Shown: piece after piece, positions 48,142 to 63,100 of the stretch
Position numbering within the stretch: the stretch's first letter is position 1
Layout: every line of letters begins with the position of its first letter
NCBI GenBank assembly: GCA_022266195.1
Contig: WHVY01000004.1
Coordinates: forward strand, 4,791,501 to 4,855,500
Reading direction: 5' to 3'
DNA from: Tetranychus cinnabarinus
Lineage: Eukaryota > Arthropoda > Arachnida > Trombidiformes > Tetranychidae
DNA: 64,000 nucleotides
Made by a program: the position numbers and the translations under genes
The notes under the pieces: generated by a model
Database searches by the model: none
What the model saw: only the letters and a program-made list of their open reading frames with translations
What the model was told of the DNA's origin: nothing

Positions 48142-51100
48142 CATAGAACAGAACTCGTTGTTCAACATTCGATTCTGTCTCATTGATGATTTGACTGCCT
48201 TTTCTGTTTGATCATTCGCTCTGAATAAAGATGAAACTTTCAAGCAAATGTCACACTGAGCTGCTAAAAGATTTCCTTCTGAAATGTTTCAATATTGAAA
48301 ATAGGAGAAAAGCAAACAACCTCAAGGGAGTGAAAAAAGTGATAACAGATAATAATTAATGATAATCATTGTTTTAGCAGAAAAAAAGTCTGTTACAATC
48401 AGTTTCAATAATGTCAAGATAATGAGCTGAACAAAAGAGAAAATTTCCACAATTCGACTCTGAAATTCCAAGTCCCATTAACACTCTCAATAGCATTAAA
48501 ATGTCAACAATCACAGTGAAAACTAAACAAACCTTGATTCATTTCAATCTCAACATCTTAACATTGAATTAATATCAAATGAGAAATGTTTATTTTTCAG
48601 AATTCGGTGCATCGCTAGGAATTTCAGAATTTCAATGAAATTGCAATTTTCTAATTGCTGCTTTTATCTAACACACAAGATCTCATTAAGCAAATTTTCA
48701 TCCACTTAAATCTAGAATATTTTCTCTTTATTTTTTAGACTGAACCTTTGATTGTAATAAATTCACTTCAATTTATACCAAAATTATAACCTCATCATGA
48801 AATAATCTCAACAGCATTGGCAATTTTTTTTATACAAAAGCAAAAAGCTCAACAGAATAACAAAATGTTCTTGATTTGAATAAGTTTGCCATCAACTATT
48901 TCCTGTTGGTCAATTGAACCAGTAACAATTTCCTTCCATCGCTATTATTGTCCAAATGAGATTAAAGGTTCAACTTTTCAAAGCAAAATTTGTTCAACTT
49001 GAACAGTTTCAAATGAACGAAAAGTTGGTGAAAACATGAAAATTTTCAATGGAAAACGATTAACCAAAACTAACAGAAATACAAAATGTAATAATTTCAA
49101 AACTTATGTATCTATTTGCTTCGATTCAAATGAAGGTACTCTACGTGATGTGAAAAGGTTTCAAAGGTCATAAAAGTATTAATAGAATGTCCTTTTCTGG
49201 CGAAAAAGTAAATATTGAAAGGCTATCAATAATGACATCAACAATATCGATGTATCAACGGAATGGAAAAGTAATCAAGAGAAAAAATGAGCCTAAAAAA
49301 GAGTCTAAAAAAAGACTGAAAATCAATTGTTCGATAATGATGAATATCATGGAAATGTAGCAAAAAATAGCTCAACATCAAGACTCGAGAAAAGTGAAAG
49401 AGAAAAAACTATTATGTTATCATTTTCAGATATCAAAATTGTGACAAGTTAGTTAAATATCGAGTTTTGTTTTTTCTCGAATTTTTTTTCTTCCACTTTT
49501 AAAACCAATCTGTATTTATTATATCGAGTTTCAATAACATTGACTTTTGCCATGACACAGAAAGTGAATTAATAAAAGGCTGGAAAAGTTGGAGAAAAAA
49601 ATTCTTGTACAAACTTGGAAACCAGCAGAGAAACGATATAAAAATGAGAGGAAAAGGAAAACAATTTCAACATTCAATATCGTCGCAAATGGCAAGAGAA
49701 AAATATTCATCATTCGAATGATTTTTCTGGACAAAATTGATAAAACAAAATGAAAAGTATTGGTAAGTGGTTAGCGAAGGGAAAGAATTTCGAAAAAAAA
49801 GTTCCAACTTTTTATTCGTTTCATTTTTCATTAAATTGTTGAGCATATTTTTTTCTCATTCAACTTTTATCGATTTACACTTTTTTTGGAAGAGACTATT
49901 TCAATCTACAAATGCATGTGAATAGAATTGATTTCATGGAGAAAAAAATGTTTCACAGAATTTCGTTTTCCTTTATTGACACAGTTTATCAAGTGTCCAG
50001 TAAAGGGAGTGAAATAAAGCGATTCAAAATGATATTCATAAGATGATGGAGTTGACCCAAAAAAAGCATTTCCAGTCATGAAAATTGATTCATTTGGGCT
50101 CATTAAGGTTGGAACTTTTTCTCTCTTTTCTCCTCTTTATCACATCTCTATTATCATTCTCATTATCACCACTTGAAGACTCGACTTTATTGATTAGGAA
50201 ACATTTTTTTCTTCTCTTGGCTGTTCTTTTAATATGAACATAAGGGTTGTTAATGATGATGATAATATTGTTATTTGGGAACAATTAATAAGAAATTAAT
50301 GACGGATAATTGAACAAATAACAATGAACAGAAAAGTAAAGAATCAGTCTGATTAGGGTCAGTGACTGTGGAATAAGAAATGTTGGTAAGGAAATCAGTT
50401 GATGATGGGAATGGTGAAGAAGGAAAAATTCTGGTCTTTTTGCTCTTCTCCTCTCTCTCTCCGATAAGTGAAACAAATGAATGCAAGTTGCCTTTTTTGT
50501 TGGTGTTTCACTACTGATAAATGAATAAACGGATGAATAGTTGGTTGAATAGAGTTTTGCTTAAAAGCTCAATCCAAGCATAATGTTAATACAATTTTCA
50601 TGTGTTCTGTGTGTGTGTGAACAGCTTTGAATATGCCTCTTCATCATTTATGTATATCAATCTTGTTTCATTATTTATATTTCATGTTAACAATTATTTG
50701 CATACAGTTGCGGATCAAAGTGGAAATTGAATTTTTTTTTCTCGTTCTGTCCCGTTTTAGAAGTTTTTTTTCTGGAAATGATTTTGTTTTTTGTTGTTGC
50801 TTTGGTTTACTGTTAGATTGAATTGAATCAAATTGGGACTTTAGGTTGCAGCTTAGCTGAAGCTCCATTGAGTGTAATTCCGAGCACAAAATGTGTTGGG
50901 AAAAAGCGTTTAAGATTATAATGATGATGATAAGAGACGATCAGGTAGATGATTATCTTAAGAGGATAAAGTCAAACCTTTTGTTACTGTTCAGTGATTT
51001 CATTGCAAAACTTGCTCTTATCCTTTTACTTTGTTCAACCTTTTTTCAGAGTTTCAGAGGATTTCAAATTACGATTATCATAACAGTCTTGGAGTTAAAG

Positions 51101-54100
51101 TTTGCATTGAATTTGGTGTTTCTGGGAAGGAATGAGATAATACAATGATTTACTTTGCGAGTTGAGCAATAATTTGCGAAAAAAATTATTCCTTGAATTT
51201 TTCTTTATAAACCAAAGTACGCTTGAAAATAGCGAAGCAGGTAATCGGAAAGGAATGGAAATAAGCGATAAACTGATTAAAAGCCATGAAAATTGTGGAT
51301 AAGAATTTTCACAGATTAATCAAACTCGAACATAATCAATATCAAAATAAAATCAAAATTCGTTTAATTATAGAAAATGAGAATGGATGAAATTCTTAAT
51401 TCTATTTTGTAGCAAGTTCGAAGTTGTCGAAAAGTTTAGACGAATTTGTTAGCTATATCGATTAGAATGAATGAGCAATTATTCAAATTGTCGAAACTTT
51501 CATTATCAGAGTTACACCATGAATCACTCTGGAAGAATATCAATTGAAATGACAAAAGAAGCAACGAAATGTCTCAAGAGAACGAAAAAAAACGATAACA
51601 GATAATAAATAAAGATAATCATTGTTTTTGCAGGGAAAAAAGTGTTAACAATGAATTCTATCATCTGAAAATAATGATTATTAGAAAATAGAGTGATAAT
51701 GAAAACATTTATCGACTTTGGAATTTTACTAATTCCAAGATGCAAAATGTCGAGATTGTAAATTCCAAATGAGCCACGAGATGAGATTTATCCACGAATT
51801 TCACTCATTCCATTGTAAATCATGTGTTGTCACAAGTCAAGAGAAGAGTGAAAATTCATGAAAATCTATCAACATTCAACTCATTTGGGTCATGACTTTT
51901 CACTGTTCACCTTGAAATACACCAAGAGACATGAACAATTGAACAAAGTGTCAAAGGAAAAAGATGAAAGTGAAAAGGTGTAAACCATTAGAAAAGGTAA
52001 CGATGACAAAAAAATAAAGTGATTTTGTTGTTGCTCTTTATCCAAATGTTGATACAGTTGATTGTCATCAATTTATTCAAACAATTGATTGATGATGATT
52101 CAATGTTAATGATACAAGATAATTCTTCACATTTCATAATTCATTTTCGCACCTTATTCAACACAAGATACAACTTTCTTTTCTTGCTCAATCTTTCATG
52201 CACTTACAGTGATAAATCAGTTGCAAGTCAACATCCTTTTATAGTCGAAATTGAATTACTTTTTCTTCCATTATTCAGAGCAAAATTCTTGGAAATTGAA
52301 GAATCATAATTTTTCCCTGAGAAATCAATTTCCATGTAAAATCAAAAAACATTAAACGAACAAGAAAAAAAAACGAAATCAATTTTCTTTTGACCAGAAT
52401 TCTAAAAAAGCTCAACAAGAACGCAACTTTGTTCATCTATGAACATTTCCTCGAAGTTTGAGAAAAAGTATGAAGAATCGGATAAAAGAACATTTTTGTC
52501 GAATCATAAAAATGGAAGAATAAAATCGAAATGGAATAAAATGAGCGCAAAATTCATGGAAACATTTGATTTTAGGATTTTCTTCTGTAATTTGAAAATA
52601 TCTGAAAAGAGAAAAAAAAGTTGTCTAGAAAATTCCAAAATTGTCCTGATTTGTATCGATAAGGTAAGAAAAGATCATGACCTTAAAGAAAAGAAGCAAT
52701 TTCAGAATTTTATCCCTTATTTCAGCAGAAAAAAAGAGACTCGAAAAGAAATTCAAACATGTTGTCAACCATTTGGTTCGCTTCTTTTCCGGGTAAACAT
52801 TTCTTACCTCATTGAGAAGGTGAAAAATTGTCCCATAAAAGATTAGATAAAAGGTTATAAAGTGAATCTAAAAGAAGGAAAAGATGAAGATGAAAGGAAA
52901 GGTATAAAATGACAAGTGAGAACAAGGGAGAAGCTTGGAATTGATAAAAGGTTAAATCAGTTTAAAATGAAAAGAATGGACAAAATTCATGAGAAGTGTC
53001 TCATGAATAGTAATGTAGAATGGACAACATTTAAACCTTTCTTTTATCTCAATTTTGTAGCCAATCTAATAATATTTAAGAGTTATTGAATGAGACACAA
53101 AAAGAAAGCTTTCAACACACTTTTTTTCCTGTTCACCTTTTCATGAACATGAGATGAAAATGGTTGAAAAAAGAAATTCTTTTCTCATTCTCATTGTTTC
53201 TATTTTTTCACCTGGCAAACCTTTGGGAATGAAAAAATTTCAATTTCTCAGAGCAACGATTGAAATGATATTTTCTAGATGAATGATATTGTCCAAAACG
53301 AGAAAATATTCTAGGGAATTGCATGATATGAAAGTTGATGGATGAGGTTCATGACAAAGTCGACAGATAATTTTCACGATCCCACTCGCTAAGTTATGTT
53401 ATTGAGACATTTTCAAATTTTATCGCTCAACGGTTTTCGCTCATTTCGACTAAAGCAGAATCTTCACGGATCTTTAGTATTTCGTAAAAATTTTATCCTT
53501 TTCATTATTAACATCATTGCATTTTGAAAATACCGTTGATCGGTTAGAATAAGCACATAAATCTATTGTCCGAAATCTTTGTGAATCAAAGCAAAGCTTC
53601 AAGAAGTTGATCAGTCTTGAATGAGATGCAGAAAAAAGCAAAAGGACTCTAAATGGACATTTATCAATATCAATTCAGAACTATCGAAAGCTATAAAGAT
53701 AAAAATACCAGAAAAAGTCTGGAAAAAAGGATACTAAAGTCGACTCAATCAACTTGGTCATTCGTCATCAGAGTTGAACTTTTGACATTTTGACATTACA
53801 ATTGATTGATGATTCTTGTCGCTCTTGCTTATACATCATCACCTGAATGTTTTACCTTGAACATCTTCCAACATCTACACACACAGACTGGAGCGACTTT
53901 GAACAAAAAAAATATGGAAATAAAGTCCAATAAAGGTTCACTGAATACCAAGTGAAAATTGCAGTCTTAGTTTCCTGTCAACTGATGTTCTTGTCATTCG
54001 ACCGCATTTCAAGTAAATCAAAGATGAACTTTTCACTCTACATGTTGAAAGTTTATGATTACCGAGTGAACCAAGTGAAAAGGCAAATGAAGACAAAAAA

Positions 54101-57100
54101 CACTTTTCAATCTTAATATTGATATAAACACCTCTAGGCTATTGTGACTTGTAGCTTTGAATAAACAAACTACTTCGATAATTAAGTTGCCGAAATGACA
54201 TTTCCATGATAATAGAAATTAATCAAATTCTTTTTCAACATTCTTGTTTATACAAAATGTTGTCGAAATTTCATTCCAACAATCATTCAATTGCAATTAA
54301 ATACAAATTGCTTGCTAATTTTGTTTCAATTTGAATCATTCGAGGCGATAAAATTGAACATTTTCTTTCCCTGAATCTGTTTTCAAACACTTTCTTTCAT
54401 TTAAATTGCAGTAATAAATGCAAAGTTTACTTTAAAGACTATTAACTTGAATATCAATATTAATGATAACTTTGTATTTCTTTGCATTTCCATCAATCTA
54501 TTTATAAGAATTTTGCGCATTTTCTTTTACTCCTTTTTTTCGTTATCACGTTCATCTCAATTTCAAAGTTCGAATGTTTTTTATATTCTACTGAATTATC
54601 CGTCTTTTTCTTCTCCCTGTCAATTCATCTGATTGATCTTTCCTTCATGAGAAAAGAAGAAGTTATTGAGAAGAAGAAGCAAAAAAAATTCCAACACTTT
54701 TTTGTAGTTTCTTTCCTTTCATTGATTCAAAAGTGAACAACAATAAAAAAGAAAGAATGATAATTCAAGATATAACTATTCAGGATATCATGTCAAGGTA
54801 AGTCTGAATCATATTGGAATCAAAATTGTCCATCATTTGAATTACAGAATAACAGAGAGCTTTAAAAGTAGATAAAAGTTTTGTACCAAAAAAGAGTGTA
54901 AATCAAGTTGAACCAAAAGTGTCAAACAGAAAGCAACTCAAATCTTCCAACATCCAAAGTAACTTCCAAAGTGGACCTTTGGTAAATGTAATATTTCCAA
55001 ATTCGAGAATCCAAAAATCCAAATTTTCGAAATTGGAAATTTTCTTTTCTCTTTGCCTCAATTTCCGTCGTGATCAAGTAATTGGCAATAATCATGTACA
55101 AATGAAACAATTTGAGATGAAATTTAATCACATTAACTCATTTGCTCATTAGATCCTTCGTTAATCAATAAACACTTTCATCTTTACTCTTGATTCCTGT
55201 TGTACATCTTTGTTTCAATTGTAATTACATTTTACCTTTTCACTGCCTAATGATTTTCGCCGTTCAATCTTCTTCTCCTTTGCGCTTGATTATGTTAAAC
55301 TGATAAGAAGTTAATCTAACCATGAAAGTAAAGAGTGAAAACTTCAAGTGAGACTGGCAAGTCGAAAGAGTATAAAAGTTGAATAATAAATAATCATAAT
55401 GATATCAAACGTTAACTTTGAAAGTTAATAGGGAATGTAAAGAGAGTGGAAAAAGTTGGCCAAAAAGTAGCAAGTAAAGAGAAGAGAAAAATTGATAACT
55501 AAATGTCATCAATGTTAATCACTCAGCTTTCAGTTAAGCTGCATATCATGAACTTTTCCATCTACAAGAATGTTTCTTCATTTCTTCTGTAAATTAAAGG
55601 CCTGTGGTTAATTATAATGAGCTAATGATGATTATAATTACAACCAAGTTTTCCATCATTATCATGAAAACTAATTCCCTTCTTTTTACCAGTTTTTAGC
55701 TTTCGCTTCTAGTCTATGCTACAATCTTGTTAACCACTTAATATAACTATTAATAACAGCATTAACTTCATTTTATTGAATATCTTTTTTTTCTCTTCAT
55801 TCCATTGAAAGTCTACAAAGTAAATGTAACTTTTACCTTCAATTTTCGTGTTAATTAATTTTGATCCAATTCATTTTTTCTCTTTTCACTCAACTTCGAA
55901 TCATGTCAATTTTTCAGGTTAACTTTAGCCTTTTTTGCCAACTAACCAAATAACACCAATTAGAGTGTTCATCAGTGCATTCCAATGTTGACACTTAAAT
56001 TGGAAATTCAATATTTTCTGTGATCAAACATTTTGATCAGTCATGAGATGGAAGAGAAAAATGTTTCATTTAGAAGAAGCTTTGCTAAAGATTTTGTCTT
56101 GTAATGAGTTTGTGCAGCTTTACTCGAAATTGTTCAAAGTTTTATTCAAATTTAATTCGATATAAAGTATCAAATTTTGAAATAATGAGCTTGAGTAGAG
56201 AGGAACAAGAATCTTGATCTTCTCATGTAAAGATTTTGCCCATCATTTCATCACGATATATTGAAAGTCAAGTTTTGATATTCGAGATGAAAAGCGATAC
56301 AATAATTGCCTTCTTCAAAATAAAAGACGCTTTTGCATTATTGTCACACGTTTGTTCCCATAGCTTAAAACTATTTTAACATTCAAGTTGAAACTTTCAA
56401 GTAGCAGCAAGAGTAAACTCGTAAGACAATTCGTCAAGATCATCAATTAAGCAACCAAAAATTATATTGGCCAAGCAAGTTTAAGCGATGGGACAAGTTT
56501 TTATCTAACCGATAGTCTGACGTTACTGAATGGAAATATTCGTTCGGGTTACTAAGAAACAGGATTTTTTTCTAAAACAATTGCTCACTTCGATTAGGAT
56601 CTCGCAGAGCGACTAATATCTTCTCCCTTTTTATCTAACTAATTATGCTCGTCCCTTAAGACTTAACTTATCTGTTGACCAGCTAAAATGAGGTGATTAT
56701 TATATTGTTAATAGCGCAGTTGATCCAAGTGATTTAGCAATACAAAATATTTTTATCCAAAAGCACTAATTAAGCATGTAAAAGTCAAAAGCTGTCAATA
56801 ACTTATATCCATTTGAACAATGCTTGTTAGAGCAAAGATTAGTGTAGAAACAAAACTGCTGCTGAATGTTAGTTATGAGTTTTGATCTTGAACAAATTTC
56901 GAGACAAATCGAGTTTCATGCTCATTAGTTGAAGCTTCATTTAACAGTGGAAAGAAAATGCAATATTCGCTGAAAAGATGGGTTAGACTTTTTTTATTTC
57001 TACTTTGTCTGTAATGTTTTTGATAAGTGTATTGAAATGTTTCATTTTATGGTTAAACATAAGTTAATTCAACAGTCAATGGACAATTTCGTTGTTGCGT

Positions 57101-60100
57101 TTAATGGTACAACATAAAAGGAAGAAAGGTGATAGAGAGAATAGGGTTAATCACACGGAAATAAGAAGAGAAAAAAATCAAGAGAGATTAGGGAGTGAGA
57201 AAGAATAAGATGATGATTAAGAAGAGAGAAAAGTTTAGTCGAGTTAATGGTCATCAGAAATTGTTGATACAGATAAAACGAAAAGATTATGTTGAGAGTG
57301 AGACAAGTTTATCTTTTCTTCCTTTTCTTTTCTTCTCCAGCTTTCCTTGGGAGTTAAACAGGAACAATCTGGGATTGATAAGGTTGAAGCAAGACTGAGA
57401 AGGTAAAGTTGACTAAAGAAGAAGCAAAATGGCTAAAGGATGATCATGATGAGCAACTAAAACTAAAGTGAATGAAAGCATCAGGAAGACACGTTGATTT
57501 ACCTAATAAAATCAGTGTAAACATTGGTTCGTTAAGTTTAGTATTGTTTTGCTTTGTTGCGCCCTTTTCCACTCTTTATGTCCTTCTGCTCTTCTGTTCA
57601 ATCCCTTTTCATGAGCAATCAAAATGAAATGTAAAAAGAAGCAAAACTGGCGACATTCAGTTGATAATTAATCTTCGTATTAACTTGAGACTAGCAAATA
57701 AGCAACTTGCAAGTGATGTAATTAGCTGCCTTGAATAACGACCAATATCTGATCAACATTTTCTTGTTAATTAACTTTTGTCCAAACGAACCATCTTTCA
57801 CTTTATCTCATTTCTTTGGATTCCCTGTAAGACGAAAACCTCAGACAAAAAAGGATTCTTTTCCTAATTTATTAATCATGACCATCAATCTAGATAATTA
57901 ACATTCTCTTCTTGGCCCAACTCAATTAAACTCTTTAAATTTCATTCGCCATTTCAAAATAATTTTAGTTTCCAATTGAAATGGAAAATTTAAATGCGTC
58001 AATCGCTTCATCGAAGTATTGTTTTGTTCAGAAAATCGCTTTGTTTACTTTTTGAATTTTGGTTTTCGTTTTATTTTTTTGAAGAGAAAAGTTTTTTGTC
58101 CTTTGATCTATTTCAGAAGCAATGTGCTAATACATGCATGAATGGAAAGAAAAGCAGTCGAAATTGATCTTCTGCTCCAAATGAAATTCAATCATTGATC
58201 CATTGTTATCATGATGTAAATAATGAGAGAAAAGATGAAAGACAAGATCAAGAAATGAATTTTGATTTGATCAAACTTGAACATTATTAGAGCAGGTAAA
58301 GAGGGAAAAATAAAAGTAGACGAAATTTTGATCGGAAAAATTGAATCAATCATGAAAATAAGGATTTCCAATTCTCTAGTTATTAATATTTACAAAAAGT
58401 AAGTTTAAAAGAGCGAAACCGCAATTTTGAATTCCAAACTCTGGAATTCTGTTTTTATTCGAAAACTTTGCTTTAAATTTGTTTCCATTTAGTTTGAAGG
58501 TTGGAGGAAATGCAATAAAAATTTCAATGTTGATTCAGTAATTGATTTGCAATACTAATTGTAAAAGCTTTTTTCATTGCAATTTGTTTTTATTGGAATT
58601 TTTGAGTTGAATGATTAAGAAAAGCTGAAAGTGTCGGAAACTTTAATTAGATTGAAGTACTGTAAACAAAAAGGAATCTGATTTTATCCAAAACTCTAAG
58701 TTGATTGAAACTCATTTGAATGTTGTTTACTCAATGTTGGTGCCAATATTGAAAGACAGTCAAACAAATAAAGAATAAGAAAATGCAATAAAGAAAAGTA
58801 ACAAAATTTTGAGTGAAAAGAGGAAAAGACATGAAAGAGTAGAAGAAAAAGTTCCAACACTTTATAATGCCATTTGAAATTAGATTGATATTGAGTTGAC
58901 AATGGTTGCTGCTGCAGTTTTGATAAACTTTACGAACATTTTAATACTTTCAGAGTGAAGATTGAATCACATTTGATGAGCCAATTCAATGAATATATCA
59001 AACTTGATGCTCAATAAAAGTAGAGACTCGATTGATTAAGCTCAGAAAGAGATTCCCTGCAAAGAAAAAGTTTAACATTTCAAAAAATATTGTCATTTTT
59101 GAAGAGTCTTCATCATTCCGAGAAAGTTGCAAGGCTGAAATTGAAATGATTCAATGATAAGTTTTGCTTTGCATTTTATGAAGAATAAGTTGTAATGAAC
59201 TTTTCCACATTAATTGATGGATGGAATGAAATGACCAATGATTAATAGAAAAAGAGAAAAATGGAAAAAGTTCTGAAAATCATTTTTGTTCCAATGACAA
59301 GTTTGTTCAACAGAACTTATTGTTAAATTAAATGAACCCAAAATGAGAGTTCATCTTCCACTCAACTGCACCTTGCTCATCAACCAAAGTAAATAAGTTT
59401 CTGGTCAACTTTTCTGATTGGTTTCACTCTTGGAATCAATTGTTTCCACTGTTAGATGATCATTGTCATTGTTTCCAAGTTTCATGTTTACACAGATTGA
59501 GGTTGAAATGAAAGTTTAACGCAAATCTAACCTTTGATTACTGATGTAACAAAAAGTTAATACAAGAGTTTGATTGATAGTCTATTGTGCCTTGAATAAA
59601 TTACATTTCAACAAATAGTGTTGAGGTCAAGATTATCATGTTTAACAGCATTTTGAGAGGCTACTTTAGGTCAATTGGCTCAAGGGTTTTTTCAACCTTT
59701 TTTCTCTTTTCTTGACCAAAGAATTGTTGATCAAACTCATGGTTGTCAATAATTTTGTGAGCGCCAAATGAGAAAAAAAACGAAATTCGATTATGGTTCA
59801 ACATGAACTTAAGAAAAGGTGAAAGAAGAAAAAAAAGTTTGAAAAATTGAGTCAAAGTTGATATCAATAAATCATAGTGGTTGAACCTTTCGAAACATCG
59901 ACTTGAGTCAATCTTGTTCACCATTAGTTAACCTCAAAAGTGTGTTTCAATTGCCATTATGAGACTATTTTTGAATCTCATTTTTACCCAAATTTTTAAA
60001 TTCATAGTTCTTCTCGAATAGAGTTACAATGTTTCAACATTTGTTTCCACTTGGAATAATCTTGTTATGGTCAATAGAAAAGAAAAGATTTGTTCTTTTT

Positions 60101-63100
60101 TTGGTGGTTTTTTATTTCCAATGTAACCTTGTTTTTCCATTCTATTTTCAGTTTCCATGTGAAATGAACTTTGCTCAACATTAACCTCATTGGATATGCA
60201 AACTGCATAAACTTTACTATTCCTTTTGTTTCTTCTTCACTCACCTTTATACCTTTTCTTTTCAGCCTTTCATTACTTGGGATCATCAGCATTCATCTTG
60301 TTTACCCTTGTAGCCTCGACTGACCAGTAAAACTACATTCCAATTGATCTCAAACGTCCAATCAATCTCAATATGAAAGTCGAGATGAAAGGTTAGAGTT
60401 AAAAAGGAGTTTCAACATTCACTTTCTTCCACTCGATAGACAGTAGGGAAAAGTGAGAAATGCTGGAACAAAACCAAAAGAGAAAATCTTTTTTTTACCA
60501 AACATTCGACTGAAAGTAGAACAGTAATGCTCTTCTTATATTCATAAATGCTTTCGATTAAACATTATCATTCTTTATGTTACCTTTGAATGATCAACTT
60601 TTCCTTGAACCACTTTGCCTCGAAAAGATTTGGATAAATATTTTTCTTCTTTTACTTTCTATTTACATCTTATTGCCTCTTATTCCCTCCAATGATGCAC
60701 ATTAATAACGATAAGAACAGTTATTCACAAGAAATAATCAGTCGAATCTGTTCATTGCAACCTTCTTAACATTCATTGAAATCTTGAACACAAAGAACAA
60801 AGATTCTGATCTTTAACTTGATCAACGAAACGAAACGAAAAATGCAAATTTTTAAAAACAATATTTCGTCCGAATGCGAGCTCCAAGTTTTCTAATCAAG
60901 TAAAGTCTCACGATGAACGCGAACTTCTTGACATCTTTTTCTTTCGTTTTTCTTGGTTTCTTTTTGCTACATTTTGCTGAGCAAATAATCTATTTTGATG
61001 AAAGAAAAGTTACCTTTTTCTTGCAATTCTCAGTTCTGATGAATGCAAGTTGTTTAATACAATTAGTAGATATTTGTTATCACATTTTTCCTCCTTTCCT
61101 TTCCATTCATTTTCTTCATCTTCTTATTCGTCTTATTTTCTTATTCCAATCAAGTTACAAGATTAATAAGAATCATGTCGTTCACTTGTTCTCATTGACG
61201 TTACTGCACCTTTATATTAATCTTGTATTCAATCAATGTGTACACTCGATCAATCCCTGAGAATCATATACATTTCTAACCTTATTATCATTCCTTTTTT
61301 CTCTCTCTTTCACTTTAACATTTCTTCTTCTTCTTTCTCGTCCTTTTATTTTCTCTGATATTCTGTTCCATCATCTTGTCAATAGGTTCAATAGTAAATA
61401 TTGTTTACAAGTAAATTATTGTAATAATGATAACATGAAACAACATGTTCTTGTGGCTATTTATTGTTACATTTTTTGTTCGTTTGACACTTTATCTTCT
61501 TTACTTGATATTATAGCTCAACTTGTAACTTTACTACCAATTTGTATCTACTTTTCCAACTCATGACCAAAAGGTTTTACAATTTCTATCATTTTTTTTC
61601 TTCTCTTCATTTTTTGATAACTTCATTATTTTTGGATTCTTTTTTTGCTATATTCTATTGATACTTTCTGCTATCGAATTTTGGAAAGAAAAATTCTCAA
61701 CAATCGGAAGAAAAAATGAAACGGAAAATAACTTCATTTGGAATTGCATTTAAAACAAAATGAGCTCAAAATTGAATCATTTTTAAACGGCAACGTTTTG
61801 CTTCAGTTGATACTTCATTGTTTTCATCTAATTATTAATATTTCGTTGACTATCAAGTTTACTTTTCGAGAATAATTTTTCATGGATTTTCTTTTTGTTT
61901 GCTTCTTGTTGTGAGAATTGAATTTTATACCGATTTGTTGGAGTTCAGTCAGGTACGATGCCATTGTGATTTTTGTCTCGGAATTTTGAGTCTTTGTTTG
62001 AGGTGTTGAACTTGATCGAGAAGAACGAATTTAGCAGAAAAATAAGGGAATTCTGAATCTAAGTGGGAAATTCTTGGATTCAACAGTCAGGCTGATGAAC
62101 TTGACAAGTGAAACCTGATGAAAAGATAGATGAATCTTTGACAAGAAAAAGTGTGAAAAGGAGAAAAGATTTGTCTATGAGATTGATACAATGAGCAAAA
62201 TAATCTTGAGAAACTTTCTCTTCACAGAATCTTTATCTTCATCTTCATTTCGTTTGACCATTTTCTGTCTTTCAATGTTTTACATTCTTCTTTATCAGAG
62301 GAAAAGTGCAGAGTAGAAGGGAGTCACAGGGAGTGAAAAGTGATAACAACATTTGGACAGTTTTATCGTATTCTAATCAAACTGTTATTCTTGCATATTG
62401 GTCATTTATTTTACCTCTGATTTATTGAAAATCCTGATAATCAACTTGAACAGGAAGAGAAAGATGAAACTTGAAGATGGTAAATTGAAACAAAAGATAA
62501 AGGTTCAAATTAAGAGTACAATGACAGGGATCAGCGTTTGGAGTCGAAATTGATGAGGCAAGTAGAGTACAAATTGACAGACAGATCATGCAGAACTTAC
62601 TCTGATTGAGAAAGAATCGAAAAATAATTTCCATTTTTGCTATAAAACGTCTTATCGATAATAATTCACTTTCTTGTCAATTTCCTTCTTGTTCTGAAAT
62701 GGACTTATTCTCTCATGCTATTTTTCCATATATGTGCCGAACTCAGACACAACTGATAAGCGCTTCAGATGATGTCAATTGCTCTTATTTGGAATACTGA
62801 ATAAAGAAGAAACATTTTGACGCTAACAAATGAGAATCTTTTTAGAAACGTTTCCAAATATCAACAGTTAATCAATTCCAATAATGGATATGAAGATAAC
62901 AAAGCGTAGTTAGAAAGAGAGGAATTTGATATTCTCATATCTGCATTCCGCATAATCTTTCTTATCATCACTTTCCATTTTCGCATAACCAATATCATTG
63001 AATCATTTCTTTTTTTCTCTGCTCATTTCCATACAAATCTAGATTATCTTCATCGCTCATTTCTCCCGCTCAGTTTATAAAGATGAGAAAATTACATTTT

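Noticed and set aside
52439..52846. Plus-strand 135-codon Lys/Ser/Phe-rich frame
   Set aside because: Length and composition fit chance in A/T-rich DNA; no motif or neighbouring exon.
60913..61260. Plus-strand 115-codon Phe/Leu-rich frame resembling a membrane protein
   Set aside because: The hydrophobicity follows from T-rich sequence; no family signature or splice partner.
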